From Caballeronia arvi (GTDB lineage: Bacteria; Pseudomonadota; Gammaproteobacteria; Burkholderiales; Burkholderiaceae), in assembly GCF_001544695.2 (NCBI RefSeq), contig NZ_FCOM02000058.1, positions 1-48,075 on the forward strand: a stretch of 48,075 nt of DNA, in the 5' to 3' direction. The first letter of the stretch is position 1; every line of letters begins with the position of its first letter. The position numbers and the translations under genes are program-made. The notes under the pieces are model-generated. The model made no database searches and was not told the origin of the DNA. It saw only the letters and a program-made list of their open reading frames with translations. This document shows positions 35,219-44,418 of this stretch, piece by piece.

Positions 35219-35405
35219 GCGGTTGTCCTCGCGTTACCCAGAGTTCGGCGACCATGAAAGATGTAAGGGTATCGCTAATGACAGGGCGAAGCAACGTTAC
35301 GCCGAAAATCGGAATTTTTTTCTCAATTTTGCAAGGCTGTGCAATTACGGCGCAACGCATTCCTCAGGAAATAGCCCGAATCTGAGGGATTTTTATCTTG
35401 CATAG
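35219..35405. other. Upstream region of the RNase gene
   Basis: About 190 bp without a gene. It is AT-richer than its neighbours (an A/T run near 35315-35332) and should hold the RNase promoter on the minus strand and that of the small RNA candidate on the plus strand. Confidence 0.35.
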
Positions 35406-35572
35406 GATAATAATCGGCATGTGGAACCTTGAAGCCTCTGGACGGGCCGCCTCACCCGTCGCCAGCTTCGCGGCAGCGCGCTCTGCCGTCGGTTCCGCGT
35501 TTTGCGAGATCGAAGCAGACATGCTCCTTTTTCTTTCGCAGGCGTGCCGTGCTTTCACGGCACGCTTTTTTT
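35406..35572 (+). ncRNA. Candidate small RNA
   Basis: A -10-like GATAAT at 35406-35411 (in a GATAATAAT context) is followed by about 130 nt without a convincing reading frame and then by a strong plus-strand terminator. No plus-strand protein gene ends here, so the terminator needs another source. The -35 is poor, and I do not recognise the RNA. Confidence 0.45.
35542..35572 (+). terminator. Strong plus-strand terminator
   Basis: A perfect 10-bp stem, GCGTGCCGTG (35542-35551) with CACGGCACGC (35556-35565), loop CTTT, followed by seven T. It ends the possible small RNA. Confidence 0.9.
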
Positions 35573-35580
35573 CGTCTCCG

Positions 35581-35608
35581 AAAAAAAAGCGGCGGGAAAA
35601 CCCGCCGC
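35581..35608 (-). terminator. maeB terminator
   Basis: The stem GCGGCGGG (35589-35596) with CCCGCCGC (35601-35608) and loop AAAA, followed on the minus strand by eight T (35588-35581). It lies 23 bp past the maeB stop. Confidence 0.9.
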
Positions 35609-35631
35609 CTTTCGTCTGACTAAAACCGTTA

Positions 35632-37926
35632 TCAGCGCGCCGCCGACGCATCCGCCACCAGCAACGCCGTCATGTTGACGATGCGTCGCACCGTCGCCGA
35701 CGACGTCAGCACGTGAACCGGCTGCGCCGCGCCGAGCAGGATCGGCCCGATCGCGATGTTGTTGCCCGCCGCCGTCTTGAGCAGGTTGTACGAAATATTC
35801 GCCGCGTCGATGTTCGGCAGGATCAGCAGGTTCGCATCGCCTTCGAGCGTCGATTCCGGCAGCACGTCCTTGCGCAGCCGCGCGTCGAGCGCGACGTCGC
35901 CGTGCATTTCCCCGTCCACGTCGAGATCCGGCGCGCGCTCTTTCAGGATCGCGAGCACGTCGCGCATCTTCTGCGCCGTCGGCGCGTTGCTCGTGCCGAA
36001 GTTCGAATGCGACAGAAGCGCGATCTTCGGCAAGATGCCGAAACGCTTCACCTCTTCCGCCGCCATGATCGTGATCTCGGCGAGCTGCTCGGGCGTTGGG
36101 TCGACGTTCACGTGCGTATCGACGATGAAAATCTGGCGGCCGGGCAGCACGAGCGCGTTCATTGCCGCGTAGACCTTCGCGCCTTCCTTCTTGCCGATGA
36201 CCTGATCGATGAAGTGCAGATGACGATGCGTCGTGCTCACCACGCCGCAGATCATGCCGTCCGCTTCACCCTTCTTGACGAGCATCGAGCCGATCAGCGT
36301 CGTGCGGCGGCGCATCTCGAGCTTCGCCATCTGCTCGCTGATGCCTTTGCGCGCCATCATCTTGTAATAGGTTTGCCAGAATTCGCGGTAGCGCTCGTCG
36401 TGATCGGTATCGACGACCGTGAAATCCGTGCCCGCATTCAGGCGCAGGCCGAACTTCTGAATGCGCTGCTCGATGACCGCCGGACGGCCGATGAGAATCG
36501 GCTTCGCGATCTTTTCATCGACGGCGATCTGCACCGCGCGCAGCACGCGCTCTTCCTCGCCCTCCGCGAACACGATGCGCTTCTTCTCCGGCTCCACGCT
36601 GCGCGCAAGCTGGAACACCGGCTTCATCGTCGTGCCGCTGTGGTAGACGAACTGCTGCAAGTGCTGTTCGTAGGCGTCCATGTCCTCGATCGGACGCGTC
36701 GCGACGCCGCTTTCCATCGCGGCCTTCGCCACCGCCGGCGCGATCTTCACGATGAGGCGCGGATCGAACGGCTTCGGAATCAGATATTCCGGGCCGAACG
36801 ACAGATCCTGAATGCCGTAGGCCGTCGCGACGATGTCGCTCTGCTCCTGACGCGCCAGTTCGGCGATCGCGTTCACCGCCGCGATTTCCATTTCCTTCGT
36901 GATGACGGTCGCGCCCACATCGAGCGCGCCGCGGAAGATGAACGGAAAGCACAGAACGTTGTTGACCTGGTTCGGATAGTCCGTGCGGCCGGTCGCGAGC
37001 ACCGCGTCCGGGCGGACTTCGAGCGCGAGTTCCGGCAGGATTTCCGGCGTCGGGTTCGCGAGCGCGAGAATCAGCGGCTTCGCGGCCATTTGCTTGACCA
37101 TGTCCTGCTTGAGCACGCCGCCAGCCGACAGACCGAGGAACACGTCCGCGCCTTCCATGACTTCGGCGAGCGTGCGCGCGCTGGTTTCGCGGGCGAATTG
37201 CTCCTTGTCCGGGTCCATCAGTTCCGTGCGGCCCTTGTAGACCACGCCGGCCAGGTCCGTCACGTAGATGTTCTCGCGCTTCATGCCGAGATCGACGAGC
37301 AGATTCAGGCAGGCAAGCGCCGCCGCACCCGCGCCCGACGCGACGAGCTTCACTTCGCCGATATTCTTGCCGACCACCTTCAGACCATTGGTGATCGCCG
37401 CCGCGACGACGATGGCCGTACCGTGCTGGTCGTCGTGGAAGACGGGAATCTTCATGCGCTTGCGGCACTCGCGCTCGACGATGAAGCAATCCGGCGCCTT
37501 GATGTCTTCCAGATTGATGCCGCCGAAAGTCGGCTCGAGCGCGGCGATCACGTCGACCAGCTTGTGCGGATCGTTCTCGTTCAGCTCGATATCGAACACG
37601 TCGATGCCGGCGAACTTCTTGAAGAGCACGGCCTTGCCTTCCATCACCGGTTTCGACGCGAGCGGCCCGATGTTGCCGAGCCCGAGCACGGCCGTGCCAT
37701 TCGACACGACGCCCACGAGATTGCTGCGCGCGGTGAAGCGCGCGGCGTTCAGCGGATCTTCGACGATCGCTTCGCACGCGAACGCGACGCCCGGCGAGTA
37801 GGCCAGCGCGAGGTCGCGCTGGTTGATCATCTGCTTCGTCGGCGCGATCGCGATTTTTCCGGGAACGGGAAATTCGTGATAGTCGAGCGCGGCTTCGCGC
37901 AACTTGGTATTGGCGTCAGTCGTCAT
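35632..37926 (-). CDS. maeB: NADP-dependent malic enzyme (MaeB type, with phosphotransacetylase-like domain)
   Basis: A 764-residue enzyme that decarboxylates malate to pyruvate. The malic enzyme part is about 1-430: YSPGVAFACEAI, FDIELNENDP, PVFHDDQHGTAIV and the nucleotide-binding SGAGAAALA. The C-terminal part, about 431-764, resembles phosphate acetyltransferase but usually acts as a regulatory acetyl-CoA-sensing domain (FAEGEEERVLRAVQ, MICGVVSTTHRHL). I chose ATG 37926 (MTTDANTKLREAALDYHEFP). A TACAAT at 37976-37971 on the minus strand may be its -10. Confidence 0.96.
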   Translation of the reverse strand: MTTDANTKLREAALDYHEFPVPGKIAIAPTKQMINQRDLALAYSPGVAFACEAIVEDPLNAARFTARSNLVGVVSNGTAVLGLGNIGPLASKPVMEGKAVLFKKFAGIDVFDIELNENDPHKLVDVIAALEPTFGGINLEDIKAPDCFIVERECRKRMKIPVFHDDQHGTAIVVAAAITNGLKVVGKNIGEVKLVASGAGAAALACLNLLVDLGMKRENIYVTDLAGVVYKGRTELMDPDKEQFARETSARTLAEVMEGADVFLGLSAGGVLKQDMVKQMAAKPLILALANPTPEILPELALEVRPDAVLATGRTDYPNQVNNVLCFPFIFRGALDVGATVITKEMEIAAVNAIAELARQEQSDIVATAYGIQDLSFGPEYLIPKPFDPRLIVKIAPAVAKAAMESGVATRPIEDMDAYEQHLQQFVYHSGTTMKPVFQLARSVEPEKKRIVFAEGEEERVLRAVQIAVDEKIAKPILIGRPAVIEQRIQKFGLRLNAGTDFTVVDTDHDERYREFWQTYYKMMARKGISEQMAKLEMRRRTTLIGSMLVKKGEADGMICGVVSTTHRHLHFIDQVIGKKEGAKVYAAMNALVLPGRQIFIVDTHVNVDPTPEQLAEITIMAAEEVKRFGILPKIALLSHSNFGTSNAPTAQKMRDVLAILKERAPDLDVDGEMHGDVALDARLRKDVLPESTLEGDANLLILPNIDAANISYNLLKTAAGNNIAIGPILLGAAQPVHVLTSSATVRRIVNMTALLVADASAAR

Positions 37927-38167
37927 AAGGCGGGCTAGCAGTGCGGGAATTAGAATGGAAGTTCGAACGCATTGTAGCGCCAATCAGAGACGGTTTCGGG
38001 CCGCGGCCCATGCATTTCGGCTACAAGTGCCGTGACTGGAAAACGTCTGATCGGGCCGTGCGGCAAGCCTTCGCGGGCTGCGACCGTTTGTTTTCGAGAT
38101 ACAGCGCGGGTTTTCCGGCGCTGCGTTCTCATCGTGCATCGCAACAATCAACCTCAATCGCCGACGC

Positions 38168-39157
38168 ATGCTTTCAGAGTTTTCATTGATCGACCGTTTC
38201 TTCGCACGCCGCGCGTCGGCGCCCGCGCCGCGTCTTCAGGACGCTTCGGCGACGCCGCTCGGCATCGGCGACGACTGCGCGCTCATCGCGCCGCCGGCCG
38301 GCCATCAGCTCGCCATTTCGACGGACATGCTGGTCGAGGGCCGCCACTTCTTCGCCGATGTCGATCCTTACACGCTGGGTCACAAGGCGCTCGCGGTGAA
38401 TCTGTCGGATCTCGCCGCGATGGGCGCGAAGCCGCACGCGTTCACGCTCGCGCTCGCCTTGCCGCGCGCCGACGAAGCGTGGCTCGAAGCATTCAGCGAC
38501 GGCCTTTTCGCCCTCGCCGAACGCTACGATTGCGCGCTCGTCGGCGGCGATACGACGAGCGGGCCGCTCAACATCTGCATCACCGTGTTCGGCGACGTGC
38601 CCAACGGCGCCGCCTTGCGCCGCGACGCCGCGCAGCCCGGCGACGATATTTACGTGTCCGGCACATTGGGCGATGCGCGCGCGGGACTCGGCGCGATCCG
38701 CGGCGAATGGGCCGCGCCGGAGGGCTCGGACTGGCGGCGCGCACTGGAGCGCCCCGAACCGCGCGTCGCGGTGGGACTCGCGCTGCGCGGCGTCGCGCAC
38801 GCGGCGCTCGATATCTCCGACGGCCTCGCAGGCGATCTCATGCACATCCTGAAGCGCTCGGGCCTGCGCGCGATCGTCGACGCCGATGCCGTACCTTGCT
38901 CGGACGCCGTGCGCGCGCTGCCCGAGCCTGCGCGCCGCCAATGCACGCTCGCGGGCGGCGACGACTACGAGCTCTGCTTCACCGCGCCCGTCGCTGCGCG
39001 CGACGCGCTCGCGAATATCGCGACGAGCGTGAATGTGCCGCTGACCCGCATCGGTACAATCGAATCATCCGGTGCGCCGCGCATCGCCTGGCGCGATGCC
39101 GCAGGCGCGCCGCTCTCCCTGACGTTGCAAGGCTTCGATCATTTTCATGCAGACTGA
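38168..39157 (+). CDS. thiL: Thiamine-monophosphate kinase
   Basis: A 329-residue enzyme that phosphorylates thiamine monophosphate to the diphosphate cofactor. Metal and ATP motifs are GIGDDCALI and STDMLVEGRHFF. Other family motifs are HKALAVNLSDLAAMGAKP, LVGGDTTSGPL, DISDGLAGDL and GGDDYELCF. It is divergent from maeB, and its 3' end overlaps pgpA by 11 bp, so the two are coupled. Confidence 0.96.
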   Translation: MLSEFSLIDRFFARRASAPAPRLQDASATPLGIGDDCALIAPPAGHQLAISTDMLVEGRHFFADVDPYTLGHKALAVNLSDLAAMGAKPHAFTLALALPRADEAWLEAFSDGLFALAERYDCALVGGDTTSGPLNICITVFGDVPNGAALRRDAAQPGDDIYVSGTLGDARAGLGAIRGEWAAPEGSDWRRALERPEPRVAVGLALRGVAHAALDISDGLAGDLMHILKRSGLRAIVDADAVPCSDAVRALPEPARRQCTLAGGDDYELCFTAPVAARDALANIATSVNVPLTRIGTIESSGAPRIAWRDAAGAPLSLTLQGFDHFHAD

Positions 39158-39680
39158 CCCCACGCTCGCGGGTGGCGCTTCGCCGCAAAACCCGAAGCCG
39201 CGCAAGGCGAGCGCGCGCTTCATGCTCGACCATCCGCTGCACATTCTGTCGCTCGGCTTCGGCAGCGGGCTTTCGCCCATCGCGCCCGGCACGGTCGGCA
39301 CCCTCTTTGCGTGGGTGTCGTTCGTCTTGTTCAATCGACACTTGACCGTTGCGGAATGGGGCGCGCTGATCGTCGTCGGCTTCATCGCCGGATGCTGGTT
39401 CACCGGCTTCACCGCGAAGAAAATGGGTATCGCGGACCCGTCGCCGGTCGTGTGGGACGAGATCGTCGCGTTCTGGCTCGTGCTGCTGCTGGTCACGCCT
39501 GCAACGTTTACCGGCCAGTTGTGGGCGTTCATCGTGTTCCGCTTTTTCGACATGGTGAAGCCGCCGCCGATCCGCTATTTCGACCGTCATTTGAAAGGCG
39601 GCTTCGGCATCATGTTCGATGATCTCGTCGCGGCGTTCTTCACGCTGCTCGTAATCGCGCTCTGGCGCATGACCGTCTGA
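39147..39680 (+). CDS. pgpA: Phosphatidylglycerophosphatase A
   Basis: A 177-residue inner-membrane phosphatase that makes phosphatidylglycerol. The family motifs GSGLSPIAPGTVGTL and VWDEIVAFW are present, as is FRFFDMVKPPPIRYFDR. It has about four membrane segments. It overlaps the end of thiL, the typical thiL-pgpA arrangement, and is followed by pncC after 28 bp. Confidence 0.95.
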   Translation: MQTDPTLAGGASPQNPKPRKASARFMLDHPLHILSLGFGSGLSPIAPGTVGTLFAWVSFVLFNRHLTVAEWGALIVVGFIAGCWFTGFTAKKMGIADPSPVVWDEIVAFWLVLLLVTPATFTGQLWAFIVFRFFDMVKPPPIRYFDRHLKGGFGIMFDDLVAAFFTLLVIALWRMTV

Positions 39681-39708
39681 TTTCATCCCTCTCTTCGAGA
39701 ACATCGCC

Positions 39709-40209
39709 ATGCCAACCGACTCTGTCGTTCACCAACTCGCGATTCGCGTCAGCAACAAGCTGCGCGACGAACGGCTGATGCTCGCAACCGCCGAATCGTG
39801 CACGGGCGGCATGGTCGCGACCGCCATTACCGATATTTCAGGCAGCAGCGCGTGGTTCGAGCGCGGCTTCGTCACCTATTCGAATCTGGCGAAGATCGAG
39901 ATGATCGGCGTGCCGGCCGCGCTCATCGAGCAGCACGGCGCAGTGAGCGAGCCCGTCGCGAAGGCGATGGCAGAAGGCGCGCTGCGCAACAGCCGCGCGC
40001 AGGTTTCGATCGCGATCACGGGCGTTGCGGGCCCGGCCGGCGGCAGCGAGGCGAAGCCGGTCGGCACGGTGTCGTTCGCGTGGAGCAACCGCCTTCATAC
40101 CGGCGTCGAGACGCAGCATTTCAAGGGCGACCGCGAGCAGGTGCGCTCGCAAGCGGCGGCGCATGCGCTGAGGAAGCTGCTGGAGTTTCTCGAACAGCGC
40201 GAGCGGTGA
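39709..40209 (+). CDS. pncC: Nicotinamide-nucleotide amidase (CinA C-terminal family)
   Basis: A 166-residue enzyme that deamidates NMN in NAD recycling. Motifs are TAESCTGGMVATAIT at the start, FVTYSNLAKIEMIGV, HGAVSEPVAKAMAEGAL, and ITGVAGPAGGSEAKPVGTV. It is the short stand-alone form without the N-terminal CinA domain. It lies 13 bp before the helicase gene and probably shares the thiL-pgpA transcript. Confidence 0.94.
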   Translation: MPTDSVVHQLAIRVSNKLRDERLMLATAESCTGGMVATAITDISGSSAWFERGFVTYSNLAKIEMIGVPAALIEQHGAVSEPVAKAMAEGALRNSRAQVSIAITGVAGPAGGSEAKPVGTVSFAWSNRLHTGVETQHFKGDREQVRSQAAAHALRKLLEFLEQRER

Positions 40210-40222
40210 GCCGAAGCAGCGC

Positions 40223-43200
40223 ATGAGCAGTTCACCGCACACTCCAGTTCGCGCCATCGCGTTCACCCGATCCGAGATCGCCGCATGGGTGGGCCCGAAG
40301 ACATTCGATAGAGCGCTGGGTTATGTTCGCGCTGTCTCCGGTATCGCATGGTCGGGCCCGATGCTCAGCGCGCGAGTCGCAGGCACGCAACCGGAGCCCT
40401 ACGATGTCGAGATCTCCTTCCGCGGCCATCGTCCGAGCGGCTCCTGCTCGTGTCCGGTCGGCTATCAGTGCAAGCATGTTGCGGCCACGCTGCTCGCGCT
40501 GCTGGAACTCGAACAGCAGGCGTCGAAAACGGGCCTGAGTATCGAAGTCGAGCAATGGCTCTCGGGCTTTCGCGCACGGGTTCAGCAGACGCAGACGAAG
40601 GCGGCCAGGCCGGCTGGCAAAAGCGGCGGCGTGAACCATCAGATCGTGTATGTGCTCATACCCGCGCGCATTCAGTCGGCGGTCGTCGAACTGGTGACGT
40701 ACAAGGCACGGCTCGGCGTCGATGGAACCATCCGCGCGGCCGAGTTCTGGTCGCCCAACTACGCGAGCTGGAACACGCCGCCGAAGTTCGTCACGCAGGA
40801 CGATGACACGATCCTGCGCGCGCTCCGCAACGAACGAGGCTTCTCGACGAACGCTTTTCACCTCCGCGGCAAAAAAGGCGCGGCTGTCTGGAAGATGATG
40901 CTCGCGACCGGCCGGCTCTTCTACGAAGCCGATCTGAACAAGCTGGCGCTCGACAACCCGCTGCACGAAGGCGCACGCCGTCGCGCCGACATCGAATGGA
41001 TACCGCACGGCGACGACATGATCTTCGCGGCGCTCGAAACCGAGCCGCAATCGAACGTCGTGCTGCCCGTCGAGCCGCCTTGGTACGTGGACATGTTCAC
41101 GCACGAAACGGGCTTGATCGACGCGCCCGTTCCCGACGAACTGCTCGCCGACTATCTCGAGATGCCGGTGCTGACGGTCAGCGAAGCGGAAATCGTGCGA
41201 GCGGCTTTGCAGGAATTCGCGCCGACGCTGCCTGCGCCGCCCGTCGATGGCGAAATCGACATGCGCATGATCGATGTCGCGCCGACGCCCGTGCTCACGC
41301 TCGACACGCTCCTGATGGACACGCCTCGCAAGCTCGATACGAACGTGCTGGAACTCGACCTCGCGCTGCTCGATTTCGACTACGACGAGATCATGATTTC
41401 GGCCGGCAGCCCCGAAGTGCTGGCGCGGCTCGCGGATGGCGAACTCGTGCGGATCGCGCGCCGCGCCGATCTGGAAGACGCGTGCGTCGAGCGCCTCGTA
41501 AAATGCGGACTCAAATCGATATCGGACACGTCGGCGAGCCGCGACGAATCGCCCTTTGCGGGCGGCTTCATCATGCCGCGCAGCGACGCATGGCCCGCGT
41601 TCGTCAGCGACGAGATTCCCGCGTTGCGCGACGCCGGCTGGCGCGTCGAGATCACGCCGAACTCGCGCTTCGATACCGTCGAGATCGAGCAGATCGATGC
41701 ACGAGCACACGCAGCCGGAAACGACTGGTTCGATATCGAGCTGGGCATCACGGTCGAAGCGCAGCGCGTGCGCCTTGAACCGCTTCTCGCCGATCTGTTC
41801 GCGCGCGACCGGCGCTGGCTCAACGGCTCGCTCGACGCCATCGACGACGCGCATGCCGTCGAATTCCGCACGCACGAAGGCCGGCGCTTCATGCTGCGCG
41901 CCGCGCGCATCAAGCCGCTCGTGCGCACGCTGATCGATCTGTTTGATCGCATCGATCGGCACGCCGAAACGCCCTTGCGCCTGTCGACGCTCGAAGCCGG
42001 CCGACTCACCGAATCCGAGGAGAAGCTGCGCTGGCAGTTCGACGGCGACACATCGATCATCGAACTGGCGCGGCGGCTGCGCCACGCCGCCGCGCCGCGC
42101 AGGATCGAGCCGCCGAGCGGACTGAGCGCGACGCTGCGTGAGTATCAGCGAGAGGGCGTCGACTGGATGCAGTTCCTGCGCGAACATGACCTCGCCGGCG
42201 TGCTCGCCGACGACATGGGTCTCGGCAAGACCGTGCAGACGCTCGCTCATATCCTCGTCGAGAAAGAAGCAGGCCGCCTCACCCAGCCGGCGCTGATCGT
42301 CGTGCCGACCACGCTCGTCACGAACTGGCAGGACGAGGCGCGGCGTTTCGCGCCAGAGCTGAAAGTGCTCGATCTGCATGGGCCGCAGCGTCACGAGCGC
42401 TTCGCCGATATCGCCGCGCACGAACTCATCGTCACGACGTATCCGCTGATCTGGCGCGATCACGAAGCGCTCGCGCAGCACGACTATCACTTGCTGATTC
42501 TCGACGAAGCGCAGTACGTGAAGAACGCATCGAGCAAAGCGGCGGGCGTCATCCGCACCTTGCGGGCGCGGCATCGGCTGTGTCTCACCGGCACGCCGCT
42601 CGAAAACCATCTCGGCGAGCTCTGGTCACAGTTCGATTTCCTGCTGCCCGGCTTTCTCGGCACGCAGAAAGAGTTCGCGGCCCGCTGGCGCAAACCGGTT
42701 GAAAAGCAGAACGACATGACGCGGCGCGACCTGCTCGCGCGCCGGATTCGCCCGTTCATGCTCCGCCGCCGCAAGGACGATGTCGCGACGGAATTGCCGC
42801 CGAAAACCACGATCGTGCGCAGCGTCGAGCTCGAAGGCGCGCAGCGCGATCTCTACGAAACCGTGCGCGCCGCGATGCAGAAGAAAGTGCGCGATGCCAT
42901 CGAGAAGCAGGGTTTTGCGCGCAGCCATATCGTGATGCTGGATGCGCTATTGAAGCTTCGGCAGGTGTGTTGCGATCCGTCGCTCGTCAAGCTGACGGGC
43001 ATAAAGAAAGCGCAAGGATCGGCCAAGCTCGCGTTGCTGATGGAACTGCTGCCGAATCTCATCGACGAAGGGCGGCGCGTGCTGGTGTTCTCGCAGTTCA
43101 CGAGCATGCTCGCGATCATCGCCCGTATGCTCGACGATGCGGGCATCGCCTATGTCACGCTGACGGGCGAAACGACCGATCGGAAAACGCCCGTGCGGCG

Positions 43201-43537
43201 TTTTCAGGCAGGCGAGGCGCCCGTTTTCCTGATCAGCCTGAAAGCGGGCGGCGTCGGCCTGAATCTGACCGCCGCCGATACCGTCATTCACTACGATCCG
43301 TGGTGGAACCCGGCCGCCGAGAATCAGGCGACGGACCGGGCGCATCGCATCGGGCAGGACAAACCGGTGTTCGTGTACAAGCTGGTGGCCGCGGGCAGCA
43401 TCGAGGAGAAGATTCTCGACATGCAGAAGCGCAAGGCGGCGCTCGCGGCGGGCATCCTGTCCGAAGACGCGCAGGCGGTCGCGAAGTTCTCCGCCGAGGA
43501 CATCGACGCGTTGTTCGCGCCGATTCCCGACGATTGA
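40223..43537 (+). CDS. SWIM zinc-finger SNF2-family DEAD/DEAH helicase
   Basis: A 1104-residue protein. A SWIM zinc finger lies at about residues 72-90 (CSCPVGYQCKHVAA). A long middle region has no clear domain. The SNF2 ATPase core is C-terminal: Walker A DDMGLGKTVQ near 662-671, Walker B LILDEAQY near 758-765, the LTGTPLENHLGELWSQFDFL motif, and helicase C motifs SLKAGGVGLNLTAAD and ATDRAHRIGQDKPV. It would use ATP to move on or remodel nucleic acid-protein complexes, like RapA/HepA relatives. No restriction or methylase gene is near, so a defence role is not indicated by context. Confidence 0.94.
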   Translation: MSSSPHTPVRAIAFTRSEIAAWVGPKTFDRALGYVRAVSGIAWSGPMLSARVAGTQPEPYDVEISFRGHRPSGSCSCPVGYQCKHVAATLLALLELEQQASKTGLSIEVEQWLSGFRARVQQTQTKAARPAGKSGGVNHQIVYVLIPARIQSAVVELVTYKARLGVDGTIRAAEFWSPNYASWNTPPKFVTQDDDTILRALRNERGFSTNAFHLRGKKGAAVWKMMLATGRLFYEADLNKLALDNPLHEGARRRADIEWIPHGDDMIFAALETEPQSNVVLPVEPPWYVDMFTHETGLIDAPVPDELLADYLEMPVLTVSEAEIVRAALQEFAPTLPAPPVDGEIDMRMIDVAPTPVLTLDTLLMDTPRKLDTNVLELDLALLDFDYDEIMISAGSPEVLARLADGELVRIARRADLEDACVERLVKCGLKSISDTSASRDESPFAGGFIMPRSDAWPAFVSDEIPALRDAGWRVEITPNSRFDTVEIEQIDARAHAAGNDWFDIELGITVEAQRVRLEPLLADLFARDRRWLNGSLDAIDDAHAVEFRTHEGRRFMLRAARIKPLVRTLIDLFDRIDRHAETPLRLSTLEAGRLTESEEKLRWQFDGDTSIIELARRLRHAAAPRRIEPPSGLSATLREYQREGVDWMQFLREHDLAGVLADDMGLGKTVQTLAHILVEKEAGRLTQPALIVVPTTLVTNWQDEARRFAPELKVLDLHGPQRHERFADIAAHELIVTTYPLIWRDHEALAQHDYHLLILDEAQYVKNASSKAAGVIRTLRARHRLCLTGTPLENHLGELWSQFDFLLPGFLGTQKEFAARWRKPVEKQNDMTRRDLLARRIRPFMLRRRKDDVATELPPKTTIVRSVELEGAQRDLYETVRAAMQKKVRDAIEKQGFARSHIVMLDALLKLRQVCCDPSLVKLTGIKKAQGSAKLALLMELLPNLIDEGRRVLVFSQFTSMLAIIARMLDDAGIAYVTLTGETTDRKTPVRRFQAGEAPVFLISLKAGGVGLNLTAADTVIHYDPWWNPAAENQATDRAHRIGQDKPVFVYKLVAAGSIEEKILDMQKRKAALAAGILSEDAQAVAKFSAEDIDALFAPIPDD

Positions 43538-43547
43538 TCTACGCGCC

Positions 43548-44363
43548 TCACCGATACTGATTGATCGCGTCGCGCGTCTTTTTCGCCGCTTCCGCCGCGG
43601 CTTGCGCGTAGTCATCGCCCTTGCCGGCGTAGATGATCGCGCGCGACGAGTTGATCAGCATGCCGGCGCCGTTCGCCGTGCGGCCCGCGCGAACGGTCGC
43701 TTCGACATCGCCGCCCTGCGCGCCGATGCCCGGAATCAGCAGCGGCATCTCGCCGACGATCCCGCGCACCGTTTCGATTTCCTTCGGGAACGTCGCGCCG
43801 ACGACCAGACCCAGTTGGCCTTTGGCGTTCCACTTTTCCGCCGCGAGCCGCGCGACGACCTGATACAGCGGCGTGCCATCGGACGTCGTCAGGAATTGCA
43901 GGTCCGAACCGCCCGCGTTCGACGTGCGGCACAGCACGATCACGCCACGGCCTTCATGCGCAAGATACGGCTCGATCGAATCGAAGCCCATGTACGGATT
44001 GACCGTCACGGCATCGGCCTTGTAGCGCTCGAAGGCTTCCTTCGCGTATTGCTCCGCCGTGCTGCCGATGTCTCCACGCTTTGCATCGAGAATCACCGGA
44101 ATGCCGGGATGCTTTTCGTGGATATGCGCGATCAGCGCTTCGAGCTGATCTTCCGCGCGATGCGCCGCGAAGTACGCGATCTGCGGCTTGAACGACGACG
44201 CATACGGTGCGGTTGCATCGGCGATGGTCTTGCAGAACTCGAAAATCGCATCGGCGCGGCCGTTGAGCGCGCCGGGAAATTTCGACGGCTCGGGATCGAG
44301 GCCGACGCACAAAAGGGATTGAGTCCGCGACCACGCGGCGTTGAGGGATTCGATGAAGGACAT
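43548..44363 (-). CDS. pyrF: Orotidine 5'-phosphate decarboxylase (type 2)
   Basis: A 271-residue enzyme that makes UMP. The length and motifs fit the longer type 2 subfamily: LCVGLDPEPSKFP near the start, the catalytic VILDAKRGDIGSTAEQYAKEAF, and the end region PGIGAQGGDVEAT. I chose ATG 44363 (MSFIESLNAAWSR). It is convergent with the helicase gene, 10 bp apart. Confidence 0.96.
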   Translation of the reverse strand: MSFIESLNAAWSRTQSLLCVGLDPEPSKFPGALNGRADAIFEFCKTIADATAPYASSFKPQIAYFAAHRAEDQLEALIAHIHEKHPGIPVILDAKRGDIGSTAEQYAKEAFERYKADAVTVNPYMGFDSIEPYLAHEGRGVIVLCRTSNAGGSDLQFLTTSDGTPLYQVVARLAAEKWNAKGQLGLVVGATFPKEIETVRGIVGEMPLLIPGIGAQGGDVEATVRAGRTANGAGMLINSSRAIIYAGKGDDYAQAAAEAAKKTRDAINQYR

Positions 44364-44418
44364 GGCGGGGATTTCGTTGAACGTCGATGCCACGCATTTT
44401 AACGTGCGGCTCCTGCGG

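Noticed and set aside
40223..43537. Idea that the SNF2 protein is part of a phage defence island
   Set aside because: Neighbours are housekeeping genes (thiL, pgpA, pncC, pyrF) and no nuclease, methylase or other defence partner is present.
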